From Sciurus carolinensis (lineage: Eukaryota; Chordata; Mammalia; Rodentia; Sciuridae), in the NCBI RefSeq assembly GCF_902686445.1, contig NC_062218.1, positions 10,887,015 to 10,951,014 on the forward strand: 64,000 nucleotides of DNA, given 5' to 3'. Within the stretch, counting starts at the first letter, position 1. Each line of letters begins with the position of its first letter. The translations under genes and the position numbers were made by a program. A model generated the notes under the pieces. The model was not told where the DNA came from and searched no databases. It was given only the letters and a program-made list of their open reading frames with translations. This document shows positions 23,750-35,548 of the stretch, piece after piece.

Positions 23750-26130
23750 GATTTTTGTAATAAGAGTAGTGTTAGAAGGAGAGAGTGCTGTGGATGGATT
23801 AGGGATGTATTTTCTGTTAGTTCTGAGGTTTCTGAATGCTCTACTCTGATTAGAATTAAAGATGCTAATTTTTCTACTTCTAGTACAGAAAAATATGAGA
23901 GTTCATGGAATGATGTAGCAATAGAGATACACAAGATAACTGTGTTGGATAATCCTGATTCATCAAGGAGCTGGGTGACATTGTATATGATACTTTTGAA
24001 CCTTTTTGGAAAACTAATAAATATAATGACTATCCGGCTGCTCACAATTCTAAAACACAAAGTAGTAAAAGAAAAGAATGATCTCAGAGATTGAAATTTC
24101 CAAACAGGAAAAATTTTCTGTGTGCCCAGTAGTTCTTCAATACCAGTAGATTCCAAGGTAAAAACTGCTGAACTTTGAATGTACAATTTCATCCTGAAAC
24201 TTGTTGAATTATAATGCAAGTTCAACTCCAAAACTTGCAAGGTAACCTATTTTGAAAGTGAGGATACAAGTTTGGAAGGAATGTGATCCTGGAAGTGGGA
24301 AGGAGATATGTGGGCAGGAGCTCACAAAGTTGGACCACAGAGTCCCTACTCTGATGACTCTTGTCAGTAAAGCATCTTCTCCTGACCCAGTATATGTAGC
24401 CTCCGCATCCTCAATGGAAATAGCCTCTCCCCGTCTCAGAGGGAATTAACTCTGCATCACCTCAGGAAACCATAATGGCCTCCCCTGAATCAGTAGCTAT
24501 GCAAGATAATGCTGAGTCTACCCAACCCACCCTTACAACCCACCCTTACAACCCTACTTTTTTTCTATAGCTATTACTGAAGTCAAGTCCCAGAGGGCTC
24601 CTAAGAGAGGAATGAAGTGTGGGCTAGGAAGAAGTGCACCATTTTAGATCTTCAAATGATCTAATTTATACAGAGATGAATCTTGATAATATTTCTGGGA
24701 TTGGATAATATGATTACAAGATAATGGTGAAAGGGACACAGAGTTAGATCAGGCCAGATTTACTGATGAGGGCTCACTAAGCAGATTTTCTTCAGTTAAT
24801 ATTGTAGCTCAGGTAGTTAGATGGGAACCTCATGGGTTTTCATGTTAACTAAAACACGGATTAGAAGGAGACCGTAGTGATAAAGTTAAAGAGGCCTGAC
24901 TGCCCTTGGTTTAGTTGAGAGGAAGGAATTAAAAAGTTTAGGAAGATTGGAATGCTAAGGTAGACTTGTCACTTAGGGCCTTGTCTCTCACTGACCAGGC
25001 CCAGAAGCCTGGCCCTCACCAGGACCATGAGGAATAATTTTCACTGTGGAAACTGCTGTCAGTCAAGTGGTTAGCCCAAATATAGTGGGGTTAATTGCCT
25101 TCTGGGGTTGGAGGAGCCACCTTACTGGCACTTAACTGCCAAAGGTAAAATGGCCTTAATGGACAGCAGAATTAAAACAGCAAATGTCAATAGTGTGATT
25201 CTCACATGCTCCTGCAGATGTCTAGTTATCATGGTGCTCCTGGAAGTGAAAAAGATAGAAGATTATTGAATTCTTGATCTGTAATAATTATTGATCTGTA
25301 AATAATTATTGAATTATTGATCTGTCTAACCAGAACCATTATGGGTCAAGGGAATAAAAGTTTAATTCAAATCAGAAAAAAAAAATAAAAATAATAAAAA
25401 CCCAGAAAGCTACAGTCCTTTAATCCATTCCTAGACTCGAGCCAGATTACCAACATAGTCCCTTTGATTGAATGGGAGCTGGGTCCCTCGAGGAAGGATG
25501 CTGGTATACTGACACAATTCATACTGTTCATCTTTTCCCCACATTACCCCAAGGGATGTCTGGCCTCTACTGATGCATTTCAGGAAGTGCTGGGCAGTGG
25601 CTCTGAGCTGATGTTAATTGCAGGATACCCAAAGTGTCACTGTAGTCTACAAAACAAAATAAGAGCCTAAGAAGTCAGGCAATCATGGCACCGTAGCTCA
25701 GAGCCATGTTACCGTGGGTCTGATGGGTCCCTGGACCCAGGACATGTTTATTCCTCCTGTTCCACAGCACATGAACGGAAAGGACGTGCTCAGCTACTAG
25801 CAGAACTACCATACTGTGCCCCAACCTGTGGTGGAAAGGGCTAAGTAGAAACCACTATAATGGCCTATTAGTAGAAAAGTATTGAACCGTAAGCAACAAC
25901 ACATTTCTAGAAGAGTAGCTGAGGTTTGTGCCACTACAGAGGCCTTCAAATCTGCAGGGATACTGGTTTCTACCACATCCAAATTCAGTTCACCAGGTTG
26001 GCCTCTGCAGAAGAGGATCTTGGGGAGCACCAGTGGATTACAGTAAACTCTCCCAGCTGGTGTCTCCAATTATAGCTGCCTTTCATGATATGGTTTCCTT
26101 ACTTGAGAAAATGAACGTGTTCCCTGATAA
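23750..26130 (+). pseudogene. ERVL leader and gag/pro region, heavily decayed
   Basis: Just after the 5' LTR the text 'tttttgtaataagagtagtg' lies where a primer-binding site belongs, but it is too decayed to name the tRNA. The following 2.3 kb should be gag and protease by position. I cannot identify a capsid or protease motif; the longest open run is 23567-24094, which starts inside the LTR. Odd local details are a doubled 'cccacccttacaa' at about 24528-24553 and a small AT-rich repeat with 'attgatctgt' three times at 25265-25330. The assignment is by position only. Confidence 0.45.
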
Positions 26131-26820
26131 CTGATATGCAGCTATTGATATATCAAAAGCATTATACTTCACACCTGTTAATAAAGACCACCAGAAGCAG
26201 TTTTATTTCAGCTGGTACAATTAGCAATACATCTCTGATGTCTTACCTCAGGAATATATTAGCCCTCTAGACCTGTGTTATAATTGAGTTCACAGAGATC
26301 CTGATTCCCTTTCCCTGAAACAAGATATCACACTAGTTTATTCTACAGATGACATCATGCTGGTTGGATACAGCGAACAAGAAGGAGCAACTATGTAATA
26401 CTAATTGGCAACACATATGTAAGTCAGAGAATGAGAAAGAAAATGTGAAAAAAGTCTCAGGCACCTTCTGTCTCAGTGACATTTCTAGGAGTCCAGTGGG
26501 TGAGGCATGTCAAGAAAGTCCTCCTCACAAGAGGACATGCTTTCATATCTGTCCCTCCTACAAACAAAAGAGGCAGTTGGTCTCTTTTGTGTTTGGAGGT
26601 GATGTGTTCCTCTTTTGGGTGCATCAATTCAGTTCATTTACTAAGTGATCTGAAAAACTGGGTTTTGAGTGGAGCTAAGTATAAGATTTTGCAGCAGGTT
26701 CAGCTGCCCCGCCAGCTGCTCTGCCACTCAGGTCATGTGATCCTGCAGATCCAATGGTGCCTAAAGGGTCAGTGTCTGAAAGGGATACTCAGGGTCTTTT
26801 GCATGTCTTTATAGGAAAAT
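26130..26820 (+). pseudogene. ERVL pol: reverse transcriptase remnant
   Basis: Read in pieces on the plus strand, 26150-26360 gives a retroviral RT core. FSWYN is followed by a stop, then DVLPQEYISP and, at 26339-26353, the catalytic box as YSTDD followed by IML. The box keeps both Asp residues, although its second position differs from the usual pattern. Further on, FLGVQWVRHVKK (about 26479-26514) and PPTNKR match the thumb/connection part of the same pol. In a live virus this enzyme copies genomic RNA in the cytosolic core. Several stops and frame changes, at least at about 26210, 26280 and 26397, show loss of function. Confidence 0.7.
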
Positions 26821-27429
26821 GTTATTGCAGGCCCTTAAGATTTTCCACAAAGCCCTACCAAACTCTGTTAATGTTAGTCTTCTTTTGAGAAACAATTCTT
26901 GAGTTTAGAAAAAACCAAGCACTCAACTACAGTCCAGCAAGTCATCAACTAGTTGAACCCACACCTGTGAGCTCACCTGGATGTTATCTAGCCTTCCAGG
27001 ATGTGATGTTGTGCACACAGAGCAGTAATTCACTATCAAATGGAAGCAACGTGCATGTTCAGGCCCAAGCAGACAGTGAAGCATGAGTGACTTGCAGAAA
27101 TGGCTCAAATGCCCACAGCCCCCACTCTGACAGTGACCTTCTCTCTTGCAGTCTGGACCCCTGGCTATTACCACTGCTGAGTGGCCAGTCTGCCTGCAGA
27201 GAAACCAGCACTTAATCCTTGATACGACTTCATTCCCAGGGGTTATTATCCACGTACCTGGTGGCAGGTTTTCACATGACCTGCTTCTGTCATGAAAGGG
27301 GCATAATCTTCTTCTTACTGGAATAAACAGGCTGGGTATGGATTTGCTTTCTCTGTATTCAGTGCTTCTGCCAAAACTATCATCTTTCGAACTTACAGAA
27401 CATCTTTTCCACTGTCATGGTGTTCCAGA

Positions 27430-27570
27430 AAGCATTGCTTCTATCAAGGAACTCTCTTCATGAAAAATAATGTGGTAATGGGTCTGTGTTCATGGAATTC
27501 ACTACTCATGTTTCCTTCCATCCCGTGGCAGCTGGTTCAGTAAATGCTGCCATAGATATGGCAATACCTT
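27430..27570 (+). pseudogene. ERVL pol: integrase core remnant
   Basis: The text around 27491-27508 reads HGIHYS, preceded by remains of an acidic-Gly-Thr stretch near 27445 and followed by a proline/glycine-rich part. Together these resemble the middle of a retroviral integrase catalytic core. It lies about 0.7 kb downstream of the RT remnant, as expected after RNase H. Only this short part is readable, with stops, so the call rests mainly on order and the one motif. Confidence 0.5.
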
Positions 27571-28109
27571 TCAGGGCTGGGCTTAGATGCACTTGACTCT
27601 CTATATGCTCTGAACCACCAACCAAGACAGATAATCTTCAATTAACAATGGTTTGGCTTATAGATTTTAGACTTGACATTGATATAAAAGAAATATAAAT
27701 TCCAGTAGAGATTATACTTCTAATTTTAAATTTTGATTTTTTTCCAGAACAAAGATCTGCAGTACAATAAATTCTCATGACCCAGAGCAACAACAGCAAA
27801 CTGCAGCCCAGCCGGCCATCTCATCCATGAGGGTAAAGAGCCCACACTCTACAGGGAGCTGTGCTGATCAGGTCCTGTGCTCAATAGGTTAAATGCATCT
27901 TCCACTTTCAATATTTTTGACTTACAGTTGATCCTCCAGAACATGACCAGTCACAAATTGAGAAGCATTTGCATATGGCCCTGCTTCTTCCATAGCTTGG
28001 TCCAGGAATCAAGGGGTGGAAACACTAGTGGCACTAATTACTAACACCCTTAGGAACCATTGACTGAACCATGCTTACTGCTGTCTGGAGTTTATGCTCT
28101 ACTAGCCTA

Positions 28110-28490
28110 GCAGTCTTTGCTCCTGAAGAAGGATCGCTACCACCAGGGGGCACACTGATGATTCTACTCAACTGAAAGGGAAGGTTCATCCAGCCACTGT
28201 GGAGTCCTCGTGCCTCCCGACAGGGAAAAATATATATATAAGTATCAAACACATAGACTGTGATGACTGACCCTGGCTTGATCCTTGGAATACTGGACGG
28301 CTAGTGATAATGGTCTCTTAATATTACCTGTAATGTAGTCAGTGGAAAACCAAATGACATATTCAAGGAAGACGACTCATGGTCCAGACCATTCAGCAAT
28401 GAATGTTTGAGGCCACCTCATCATATAAAAAGTTACAGACAGCTGAGGTGCTTGCTGAAGTGAAATAGAGGAGTTATAAATACCATCTGT
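28110..28490 (+). pseudogene. ERVL dUTPase-like domain remnant
   Basis: At 28137-28172 the reading is LPPGGTLMILLN, and a broken continuation runs to about 28310. This resembles the start of a dUTPase-like domain, which some ERVL elements carry after integrase; the enzyme would lower dUTP during reverse transcription. From 28440 to 28475 a fragment reading AEVLAEVK, then a stop, fits the end of the same polyprotein. Position after integrase and before the 3' LTR supports it. Stops abolish function. An env-free end of the provirus is also typical of ERVL. Confidence 0.45.
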
Positions 28491-28867
28491 GACCATGAGA
28501 ACAGTTACAAAAATTAGGATTTCAATGTATATAAATATGTTCATATAAAAATATAAATATATGTCTGTGCTTGCATGTGTTCATAGTATCTTCTTTTCCA
28601 TTCCTAATCTTTTTAAAATTTAATGATATGTATAGACTTTGTAAGATAATATTTCAGCATTATTATCTTTATATCAGTATTTAACTTAGGGGATATCAGG
28701 AGAGAGCATTACCCAAGACCTTACTGCTTTTTATAAGGAGGGGATAGTGTGTTTTCTGCAGTACACAGTATAGTACTGTCATAATAGGAAAAATGACACT
28801 TTGTCATTTAGAGATTGCACAAGGTTTAGGGAGGTTTGTGTGCTTGTGACATTGACGAAAGTTATCT

Positions 28868-29136
28868 TGTGATTCTTTATTTTGTGTGTCAACCTGATTA
28901 GACCATGGGATGTTCAGACATTTAGCTAATAGTTACTCTAGATGTTGCTATATGGCTGTTTTTTTGATAAATTAAACATTTAAATCAATGAGTGAAGAAA
29001 AACTGATTGTTCTCATAAATGTGTATGGATCCCCTGGTCAGTTTAAGGTCTGAATAAAACAGACTGACTCTCCTCGAATGAAAGGAAACTCCCCCTGATT
29101 GATCGATTGCTCTCAAGCTAGAGCCAGGCTTCTTTT

Positions 29137-29179
<43 letters not shown>

Positions 29180-29425
29180 TCTCTCTTTCTCTCTCTCTCC
29201 CTCTTTCTTTTTTTTTGCCTTCATAAAGCCTGCTGGGCATCAGACTGGTACCACAGCACCAGCTCTGGCTGTGAGGCTTGGACTCACTTTGAACCACCCA
29301 CTTGCTTTCCTGGGTCTATCCATCGCCAGCTGCAGATCTCGTGACTGTTCAGACTCCCTAATCACTTGCCAATTTCTATGTATATACTATCGATTCTGCT
29401 TCTCTGGAGTACCCTTACTAGTACA
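28868..29425 (+). repeat. 3' LTR of ERVL provirus (MLT2-like)
   Basis: It starts TGTGATTC at 28868, has 'tgtgtcaacctgattagacc', a (CT)n run at 29141-29210, and ends 'ctctggagtacccttactag' plus 'taca'. The start, the 'aacctg.tt' part and the end match the split 5' LTR. Overlapping ORFs in the (CT)n part are artefacts of the simple repeat. Confidence 0.75.
29141..29210 (+). repeat. (CT)n microsatellite
   Basis: An almost pure CT tract with a few interruptions lies within the ERVL 3' LTR. Confidence 0.95.
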
Positions 29426-30223
29426 GAGAGACATCAATAAATGAGTTTTGTCTAACATAGCATTTAATCAATAAGTCTCTAACTGTTGTTTCATGTTAAT
29501 AATTCAAGCTGTATTTTAAATTTTAATTCACAATCTCCCAAACCACTGTAGCACAAGTAGATTTTTTAAATCTATCTAGTAATGTTACTCATAATCTTCA
29601 ATGGCTTCAAACTTGTTCATACATTTCAAATCTGATAATTTATTACAATCCTCCACTTTCTAGTAATTAGTTACATATTGATCTTTTATATTGAACATCT
29701 GTTGTGTTTAATTAGGGAATAGTCATTTCTTAACAAGTTGCAATTTCCTTTTGACATTTGCTCATGAATTATGAAAAGATTTTAATTATTTCTTTAGATA
29801 TTTTAATTCTATTATTCACTGTTTTGAGAATATATTTGAAAATTTCAAATTTATTACCTAAATAAATTTCAAGTGTATATTCTATTCCTATTCTTTTTGA
29901 AAAGAAATATTATGAGTTTCTTACCATCCCCTTCTAATTCTTAAGAATTCCTCATTGGCAGTCAGAGTAACATCACTATATTTTCCATGTCCAATATTGT
30001 CAGGGACTGACCACTATCTTCATATTCAGTCTTCATTATTCGGGCTTCAGAAACAACAAAACTTTCTTTTAAGTCTATTGTACTTTGCTATAGTAGCCCA
30101 AATTGACTACAATAAACACTATTTTTCATCCATCATACAAACATAAATATATGTTCATGTATATTATTCTTCATATATATTGAAACACCTATATGTATTT
30201 ATGCAATGTATGTATACAAGTAA

Positions 30224-30256
<33 letters not shown>

Positions 30257-30349
30257 AACATTCCAATATCCTTTTTACATTGATAGAATAAACATTTCTA
30301 AATAATTCATAAAGAATCATGAAAGAAAATACAGAACCAAAGAAATCTT
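29426..30349. other. No gene seen; AT-rich with (TA)n
   Basis: AT-rich DNA without a supported ORF. A (TA)n run lies at 30229-30255. Confidence 0.5.
30229..30255 (+). repeat. (TA)n microsatellite
   Basis: A pure TA run in an AT-rich part. Confidence 0.95.
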
Positions 30350-30745
30350 TAACAAAAAAGAAAAAAAGTCAGAGGTATTATTACACTACTTATTTCAAAT
30401 TATACTACAAAGCTAGAGTCATCTAAGTAGTATGGCACTCGTGTAAAAGTGGACCTGTAGACCAAAGAAACAGAATGAAGATTACAGAAATAAGCACATT
30501 CATTTACAATCCATAGTTTTGGTAAGACTTCAGGAATACCATGCAGGAAACACAGTCTTTTTAATAAATGTCATGGGGAAACTGGAAATCCACATGGCAG
30601 AGAAGAAAGCTAGAGCCTTATCCCTTGGCATTCTCAAAAATCAGCTTCCAAGGGATAAGAGTCTTACATGGAAGACCTACAATTGTCAAATTAACTACAA
30701 GAAAATCCAGTAATAGCACCACAGCAGGGTCTGGCTAATGATTTT
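30350..30745 (+). mobile_element. Ancient L1 ORF2 fragment
   Basis: Broken frames on the plus strand read as the C-terminal half of ORF2: an FKLYYKA-like start near 30395, a short string around 'aaagtggacctgtagaccaa' (30447-30466), then 'ggaaactggaaatccacatg' (30576-30595). It is much older than the L1 at the left edge. Confidence 0.6.
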
Positions 30746-31675
30746 TGATATGTGTATGAATACATGTGTATACATATATATTTTCCTGAGAATCATACAT
30801 ATGAGATAAGTGGATTTTATATTTTAAAATAATGTATTTACATTTATAACATTTTGTGTTTAAATTGGATTGCCTTTTGCATTCCATATGAGGCAGTTGG
30901 CAATACCCAGAGATACTTTTGATGTTGTAAACTTATGCGATATTTAGAGTACAGAGTTCATAAATGCTGTTCAGTATCACCTGATATCTAGTCAAAACCA
31001 TAATTATAGTCTGGTTTAAAATATCAAAAACCAAGGATGAAAAACCACATTCAAGGTTGATTATGAAAATCTCCAAAACCTCATAAATCCTGTAGGAATC
31101 AGCATTTGAAATGGGCATCCCGATTTCTGTAGTTTATTAGCACATTCACCAGAGTTACATACTGTACACCAATTTTATAATTAATATCTATTATTTTCCC
31201 CTCAATTTATACATAGCCTATACAAATACATTACATATATACTGTTTGTTTTATACATGAGTATTTTGTTTATATATACACATATACATATATATTCATT
31301 TTTTTTCCTTTTAGCCTACAAAATTGTTGAAATAAACCAAATTGCAACCACTTTTGTGAACCTAGGACACCTTCATCCTTTTGTCCTAACATCTGTCTCC
31401 TACAGACGCCATGTCTAAGTGAAGCAGCTGAGGGGATGTGCTTAGCAAGCAGTGTTCTCCTCCCCTGCCCGTTCTCACCTTTTTAGAGTCAGGTGTCTTG
31501 TGTCCTGACAAGTCATTGCTTCTAGAATGAGAAATTCTTCCCTTACTGATGACATGGGTAGGCACACTGGTGATACGCACATGGCGAACGCTGGGAAAAA
31601 CGATTGTGTAGATATCTGGGCCAATCATTAGCTTCTCTCCATTGCTTCTGAAATCATGGGTTATATTTTGGGTGT
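30746..31675. other. No gene assigned
   Basis: AT-rich to about 31330, then more mixed. A minus-strand open run at 31386-31715 (109 codons) overlaps the next LTR; I recognise no domain, and the frame's first codons fall in the LTR, so I do not call a gene. Confidence 0.4.
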
Positions 31676-32195
31676 GACGTGATCCCCCAAAGATCTTGGG
31701 AAATGATGGAGCCATGTGTAGAGGTGAGACGTTTAGATTTCAAGACCGGTAAACGAATGGGTGGATTAATCCATTTGATGGGTTAATAATTTTAGAGGAT
31801 ACTGTGCTACCTGATAACTAGTTGCAGGTGGAGCATGGCTGGAGGAAGTAGGTCCCTGGGGGCATTTCCTGGAAGGTTCATCCTCCCTGTGGACTCTTCC
31901 CTTTTCTCTCCCTCTGCTTCCTGGCTGCCATGAGCCAGGAAGTGGTAGAGCACTTGCTTAGTATGTGTGAGGCACTGGATTTGATCCTCAGCACCGCATA
32001 AAAATAAATACATAAATAAAGGTATCGTGTCCTTCAGCCCACCCTTCTGCCATGATGTTCTGCCTCACCTCAGCAGTGGGAGGGCCCATGTGGACCAAAC
32101 ATCTAACACTGTGAGCCAAAGTAAACTTTTCCTCCTCTAGGTTATACTGGTTAGTGATTTTGGCCAAGGTAACCAAAAGGTGTCTAACACACCAT
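31676..32195 (+). mobile_element. MaLR LTR with nested ID SINE
   Basis: LTR text includes 'gtgtgacgtgatcccccaaa', 'ggctggaggaagtaggtccc', 'gccatgatgttctgcctcac', 'tgagccaaagtaaacttttc' and an end near 'caaggtaaccaaaaggtgtc'. It is split at 31939-32035 by an ID element. The left boundary is approximate. Confidence 0.75.
31939..32035 (+). mobile_element. ID-type SINE within MaLR LTR
   Basis: It has 'gtagagcacttgcttagta', 'ggatttgatcctcagcacc' and the tail 'aaaaataaatacataaata' plus 'aaggtatcgtgtcc'. It splits the LTR cleanly. Confidence 0.88.
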
Positions 32196-32924
32196 GGTTG
32201 CAGCTCCTTCTCTAAATAAATTAACTGCTCTCCCTACCCTCTCAGCAGGAAAAGCATGCTCAGTTATCTTACAGATGCCAGTGAGCATTCCTGTATATCT
32301 GGCTTTATTCTCATTCTCTCCAAATCCTTGGCTAAATCCTACAAAATAGTTCTTGAATCTTAGTATTGTATGCTATGCAATGCCTCCCCCTCTACCCCCT
32401 AGTAATTCTCTGACACCACTGTTATGGACATTTCTCCCAAATTTCCTCAGGGCCCATAAATGAATTCATTTGGCCCTATAACAAATAAAAGATATACCCA
32501 CCTAATAGAAAATCCAACTAGGACATTTCATTTGGAATATAATTTCTATTCTAATGGTGTACTTCCTTGAGTGTTATCCCTGACATACTTGCTCTCTAAG
32601 TTTGTCAAATAGTATTTCTGTGTTATTTACATGTACTAGCAAATATGGTATGTATTTAATCTTTTTTAAAAGCCCTCTTATTGAGTGCCAACTACCATTT
32701 AATGACAAGAAAACTGACAGCACCATAATGAGTGCTGGATTTTTATTTTAGAATTGACAGATATATGGATACATGGATTACACCTTCCTCAATACATGCT
32801 TCCTCCCTGCAAAAATTTATACCAGTTTGTTAAACATGTCTATAAAACTACACATTTTATTAAATATGTTCACCTAGATCAACAGGGAAAAAAAGATTCA
32901 GCTACAGCAAAAGTTCACAAAGTT
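32196..32924. other. No gene seen
   Basis: AT-rich DNA, no supported feature. Confidence 0.45.
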
Positions 32925-33070
32925 GGGACTGGGGTTATAGCTTAGGGGTCAAGCGCTTGCCTAGCACGTGTGAGGCATTGAGTTTGATCCTCAGCACCAC
33001 CTAAAAATAAATGAATAAAGTAAAGGTATTGTGCCCATATACAACTAAAAAAAATTAAATTAAAAAAAGA
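32925..33070 (+). mobile_element. ID-type SINE
   Basis: A well-preserved copy: 'gggactggggttatagctta', 'gcgcttgcctagcacgtgtg', 'gtttgatcctcagcaccacc', then the A-rich tail ending 'aaaggtattgtgcccatata'. It is the best example of this family in the window. Confidence 0.93.
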
Positions 33071-34032
33071 AGTTTGCAAAGTTGCATGATTTACATTAAC
33101 ATAAACAAAGTCAAGAATACTTCCTTTGCTTTTTGGAGGGTTTGACTGAGTTTAGTTGCTCTGTTCCTCTTTCTGTATAACTCCTCAGGTTTGGTGCTGT
33201 ATGTTCTTGTCAAAGTTATGTTTCTGCATTCCTCTTTTCTGTGTTATAGACAGCTGATGGTGCACTGATGTCTACTATCTCCTATTTCATAGGATGATAA
33301 TCCTTGGGTTTTCAATAAAGGATATGACCACCGTAACAATTCAAACCTGAGTCCCTAACTTATTGATTACTACACAAGTGTGTGTTGCAACAGAACAAAG
33401 AAGTACACTGTGTGTGTCCCCCAAACATCAGGTGGATGGTAATGAGGACAAACACAAAGGAAACAGTTTCTTACTAGAGAGTGGTGATCAACCAGTTTTA
33501 ATTTACAATTTTGTGGTGACTATCACATGCCGTTTTGCCAACATGAGTCCTGGCACAGGATGTACACTCAGTAATTCACTTTATTTTCCAGTTGCAGAGA
33601 AAAATTTGCAAATTCTGAATAAATCTGATTGGTGAAGTTGTGCAACTTCAAGGTACAAAGGTTGTGCTCCCATGAATTGCAGGTGGGAATAATGTGTAGG
33701 AGTGATGAGGAGTCAGACATATCGATCATTGAAGAGTAGGAGACAGTGAAACTTTTGCCTGAACCCTTGGGTTCGATAATGACAGAAGTCAAGTTTGGGA
33801 AATTGATGTAACATTTGAGTGTTCATGGTTGCAGGATCATTACAAAAAATTAGAAGTTGGAGAAATTTATTTGCAGGTAAGAAAACTAATGCAAGAAAAT
33901 CCCTGATGCCATTTGTTGACACATAGCACATGTTGACATATATCTCATGAAAAGCACCAACACACAGAGACAAAGGGATCTGGGAACTTTTATAATTCTT
34001 TATTTTATTAGTGCTACTTTAAGTGTATATGT

Positions 34033-34071
<39 letters not shown>

Positions 34072-34099
34072 TGTGAGTGTGTGTGTCTGTGTTTATGAA
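33071..34099. other. No gene seen; (GT)n microsatellite at its end
   Basis: Overlapping short ORFs at 33363-33973 on both strands lack any domain. A (GT)n run with a few GA interruptions lies at 34025-34090. Confidence 0.5.
34025..34090 (+). repeat. (GT)n microsatellite
   Basis: A GT run interrupted by 'gtgag' units. It produces false ORFs rich in Val/Cys on plus and His/Thr on minus. Confidence 0.95.
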
Positions 34100-34901
34100 C
34101 TGACCAGAAGGTACCGTGATTTTCCACACATTTCCTGCTCCGACGTGTGCATACCCTCCCTCATTATCCATATCCTCTACGGCAGTGGGACATTTGCTAC
34201 AAATGATGAAGTAAAATTGACAGGTCATTATCACCCAAAGTGCCCGGCTTCCATTAGGGTTCCCTTGGGTGTTGTACATTCTGTGGATTTGAGCAAGTAC
34301 ATGATGGCAGGCGCACATCTGTAGAGCTGCACTGTGCTCAACCACTGTGTGTGGTCTCGCTGGGCTGAAATCCTGCTGCATGCCTCCAGTGCACCCTCTC
34401 TCCTCTCTGTTGGCAACACTGATCTTTTTCCTGTCCCCATGGTTTGACCTTCCCAGAGTCATAGTTTGATTCATACTCCCTTTTAATTGTGGGTACTTTT
34501 TTTGTATGTCTTCAATTTTTTTTTTATTTTTAAAAAATACATTTTGATGCATTGTACACAAGTGGAGTACAATTTTTCATTTCTATGGTTGTATATGATG
34601 TAGATTCACACCATTCATGTAATCATACATGAACATAGGGTAATAATGTCTGTCTCATTCCCCCATCTTTCATATCTCTGCCCCCTCCCCCGTCTCATTT
34701 CCCTCTACGTAAGATTCCTCTATTCTTCTCTTACCCCCCACCTTTCATCCCCATTATGTATCATCATCCAATTATCCAGGAAAACATTTGGTCTTTGGTT
34801 TTTTGGGATTGGTTTATTTCACTTAGCATGATATTCTCCAATTCTATCCATTTACCTGCAAATGCCATAATTTTATTCTTCTTTATGGCTGAATAATATT
34901 C

Positions 34902-34904
<3 letters not shown>

Positions 34905-34941
<37 letters not shown>
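34905..34941 (+). repeat. (TA)n microsatellite in L1
   Basis: An expanded TA run at the spot where related L1 copies have a short 'tatatata' before 'cacaatgg' (for example near 3920). Confidence 0.95.
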
Positions 34942-34944
<3 letters not shown>

Positions 34945-35134
34945 AGTTTCTTTATCTATTCATCTGTTGAAGGACATCTAGGATGATTCACAATCTAGTT
35001 ATTGTGAATTGAGCTGCTATAAACATTGATGTGACTGCTTTACTGTAGTATGCTGATTGTAAGTCCTTTGGGTATAAACCAAGGAGTGGGATAACTGCGT
35101 CAAAAGGTGGATCTGGAAATCCATATGTAGTAAA

Positions 35135-35548
35135 ATGAAAATAAATGTCTATCTCTTACCCTGCACAAAACTCAACTCAAAATGGATGAAGGACCTAGGA
35201 ATTAGACCAGAGACCCTGTACCAAATAGAAGAAAAAGTAGACCTGAATCTTCATCATGTGGGCTTAGGACGACACTTCCTTAACAAGATTCCTAAAGAGC
35301 AAGAAATCAAAGTAAGAATCAATAAATGGGATAGATTCAAACTAAATAGCTTTTTCTCAGCAGAGGATACAATCAATAATGTGAAAAGAAAGCCTACAGA
35401 GTGGGAGAAAATCTTTTCCACACACACTTCAGATAGAACACTAATCTCTGAAATTTATAAAGAACATATAAACTTTGCACCAAAAATACAAAGAATCCAA
35501 TCAATAAATGGGCCCAGGAACTGGTCAGATACTTCACAGAAGATATAA
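35135..35548 (+). pseudogene. L1 ORF2 C-terminal fragment (inverted part of the 5'-inverted L1)
   Basis: An open run of 137 codons reads as the late part of L1 ORF2p: LLPCTKLNSKWMKDLGIRP, then NKWDRFKLNSFFSAEDTINN and a KIQRIQSINGPRN-like part. The same protein region in the first L1 (about 3110-3525) is broken by stops, so this copy is better preserved. It has no start of its own; the Met at 35135 is internal. It is open only because the fragment is short, and it is not a gene. Confidence 0.85.

Larger units (their letters stand above)
22366..29425 (+). mobile_element. ERVL-class endogenous provirus, decayed, with two MLT2-like LTRs
   Basis: Two related LTRs in the same orientation flank about 5.1 kb of internal sequence. 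Both LTRs begin TGTGAT and both end close to 'ctgg.g...c.ctgact.atac'. The flanking five bases are GAGAT on the left (22361-22365) and GAGAG on the right (29426-29430), a near match to a 5-bp target-site duplication. Internal remnants in the expected order are RT (26130-26820), integrase (27430-27570) and a dUTPase-like part (28110-28310) downstream of integrase, a placement known for ERVL. Numerous stops show that it is an old fossil. A MaLR LTR and other DNA split the 5' LTR. The class call is inference from layout and motifs. Confidence 0.75.

Noticed and set aside
23567..24240. Two long overlapping ORFs (175 and 180 codons) on opposite strands
   Set aside because: They cross the (TATC)n run and the ERVL LTR/leader boundary, have no domain and are simple shadows of repeat DNA.
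32925..33000. tRNA-like box A/box B sequence
   Set aside because: It belongs to an ID SINE with an A-rich tail; the cloverleaf is not kept as in a working tRNA gene.
33947..34561. 125- and 180-codon ORFs on opposite strands
   Set aside because: Both are kept open by the (GT)n run and flanked by old L1 text; no domain is seen.
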